Positions 4,939 through 6,087 of a DNA stretch of 6,087 nt are shown here, in pieces. Source of the DNA: CAG-307 sp964524125. Lineage in GTDB: Bacteria > Bacillota_I > Bacilli_A > Acholeplasmatales > Anaeroplasmataceae. Where the stretch lies: positions 1 through 6,087 of the forward strand of contig CAZGBY010000069.1 of NCBI GenBank assembly GCA_964524125.1. The letters run 5' to 3'. A program made the position numbers and the translations under genes. The notes beneath the pieces were generated by a model that was given only the letters and a program-made list of their open reading frames with translations, made no database searches and was not told where the DNA came from. Position 1 is the first letter of the stretch; each line of letters opens with the position of its first letter.

Positions 4939-6087
4939 AATTTGGAATGGAAACTGAGCCAATTCCTATATATTTAATTTCAATTCTTTGACAACGCTTG
5001 CCATCAACTTTTTCTGCCTTATGAACTATAACCTTCTCTATAAAGGTACGTATAATTTCGCAATCGAGCTTTTGAATATCGTAATATTTTTTAGCTAGGT
5101 CAAGGAAGTAGTTCACGTTGATTATTTTTTCACTTTCATCACCTACAGTTTTTTCGATTTCAATTACTTTTGCTTGAAGGTCTTTTTGTTCAACCTCATA
5201 TGTTGCAGATAATTTAGCAAAGCGTTCATCGGATATCTTACCATCAATATTATCCTCATATAACTTTTGAATAATCGTGTCAAGTTTGCCAATTCTTGCA
5301 CGCATAGTTTCTAACTCACGACGAGCAGTTTTTGTATACTTATCAATTTCCATACGTGATTTTGATGTAACTATTTCTATAAACTCATCCTCGTGGTTTC
5401 TAGCATATTCAGTAACTCGTCTAATATCATCAAGGATAAGTTCTTCAAGTACACAATTCCTTATTTGATGTGATGAGCATTGACCTTTTTTCTTTCGATA
5501 TGTAGCACAAACCATATAATATTTATCTTCAGTCCATCCGTTAGCACGAACTTGATATAATTTAGCACCACAATCGGCACAAAATACCATACCAGATAAT
5601 ACAGGCATTTCACCCATTCTATCAACAACTCTACGTCCACTGCGAATACGCTGAACAATATCCCAAGTTTCTTTATCAATGATTGCCTCGTGATGATTAT
5701 CGAATACTAGCCATTCGGACGGATCTCGATGTAGTTGTTTTTTATTCTTATATGACTTTCTGTAGGTTTTAAAGTTAACGCATTGTCCTATATATTCAGG
5801 TCTAGACAACATCCTTGATATGCAAGAAGTGCTCCAAGAATATATATCGTTAGCATCCTCTTTTTTAGCAGGTACTTTAATGCCATTTTTTTCACCGTAT
5901 GAAACAGGGCATTCAATTTGTCGTTGTTTTAGTATTTTAGCAATTTGTGAAGGACCATAGCCTTGAACACAAAGAGCGAATACTTCTTTAACTACACCTG
6001 CGGCATATTCGTCAACAAGCCAATTACTTTTGTTTTCAGGGTCTTTTTTATAACCATAAGGTAAATTGTATGTCAGTGGTTTCCCTG
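4937..6087 (-). CDS. Large serine recombinase (DUF4368 type), C-terminal part; N-terminal catalytic domain outside window
   Basis: The frame is open from the window's right edge (first full codon 6085-6083) to TAA at 4939-4937, giving 382 visible residues. Residues 1 to about 105 match the Recombinase domain (LPYGYKKDP, FALCVQGYGPSQIAKIL, SISRMLSRPEYIGQ-like block). A zinc ribbon follows with Cys169, Cys172, Cys193 and Cys203 (CADCG, VCATY, QCSSH). A long charged coiled coil spans about 240-315. The tail DIQKLDCEIIRTFIEKVIVH and DGKRCQRIEI matches DUF4368. The missing N-terminus would hold the resolvase domain with the nucleophilic serine. Family members excise and insert conjugative or mobilisable elements by site-specific recombination, and the gene usually lies near an element end. 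ATG 5812 is internal, not the start. Base composition is clearly less AT-rich than the genes to the left, suggesting a separate origin. Whether the gene is complete upstream cannot be seen. Confidence 0.92.
   Translation of the reverse strand, partial: GKPLTYNLPYGYKKDPENKSNWLVDEYAAGVVKEVFALCVQGYGPSQIAKILKQRQIECPVSYGEKNGIKVPAKKEDANDIYSWSTSCISRMLSRPEYIGQCVNFKTYRKSYKNKKQLHRDPSEWLVFDNHHEAIIDKETWDIVQRIRSGRRVVDRMGEMPVLSGMVFCADCGAKLYQVRANGWTEDKYYMVCATYRKKKGQCSSHQIRNCVLEELILDDIRRVTEYARNHEDEFIEIVTSKSRMEIDKYTKTARRELETMRARIGKLDTIIQKLYEDNIDGKISDERFAKLSATYEVEQKDLQAKVIEIEKTVGDESEKIINVNYFLDLAKKYYDIQKLDCEIIRTFIEKVIVHKAEKVDGKRCQRIEIKYIGIGSVSIPN

Noticed and set aside
5277..5468. Open frame of 63 codons on the + strand
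   Set aside because: It lies wholly inside the serine recombinase gene on the opposite strand; it has no ribosome binding site and low-complexity Ser/Ile-rich content typical of antisense shadow.
5461..5679. Open frame of 72 codons on the - strand
   Set aside because: It overlaps the zinc-ribbon region of the recombinase in another frame; the recombinase frame has clear family motifs and this one has none.
1..6087. CRISPR array or insertion sequence
   Set aside because: No regularly spaced repeats with unique spacers, and no transposase frame or terminal inverted repeats, were seen.

Overview
The window is strongly AT-rich, apart from a visibly more GC-balanced right end. It uses standard bacterial signals: purine-rich ribosome binding sites, TTGACA/TATACA-type promoters, TGG for Trp and TGA as a stop. 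With a HemW of low-GC Gram-positive type, an AbiE pair and a large serine recombinase of the DUF4368 class, it fits a low-GC Bacillota or Mycoplasmatota host, perhaps gut-associated. No species can be named from sequence alone.

Layout, left to right. (1) 3-443, + strand: the C-terminal end of hemW, a conserved chromosomal gene, cut by the window edge. (2) 444-1559: a Fic-family gene whose original start (564) is followed by an in-frame TAA at codon 15. Only an internal ATG at 627 leaves an open 310-residue frame, and its catalytic loop has non-consensus residues at key positions. (3) 1830-3151: a decayed AlbA_2/Schlafen-type putative ATP-binding regulator, with one frameshift in an A7 run and four in-frame stops. 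Its whole domain order can still be read across the lesions. (4) 3179-4769: an intact two-gene AbiE type IV toxin-antitoxin operon. It has a near-consensus promoter, a palindromic operator candidate over the expected start of transcription, and a 20-base overlap between antitoxin and toxin genes. (5) 4770-4936: a short coding remnant of unknown origin and a strong bidirectional hairpin terminator. (6) 4937-6087, - strand: the C-terminal two thirds of a large serine recombinase, open at the window edge.

Taken together this looks like accessory DNA next to a core gene. Two older genes, Fic and the AlbA_2 regulator, are decaying. The AbiE pair is intact and looks functional, as expected for an addictive or defensive module. 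A recombinase with different base composition marks a mobile element beginning or continuing to the right. No new system is demonstrated. The most informative points are the contrast between decayed and intact modules, the AbiE operator architecture, and the composition break at the probable element edge near 4800-4936.
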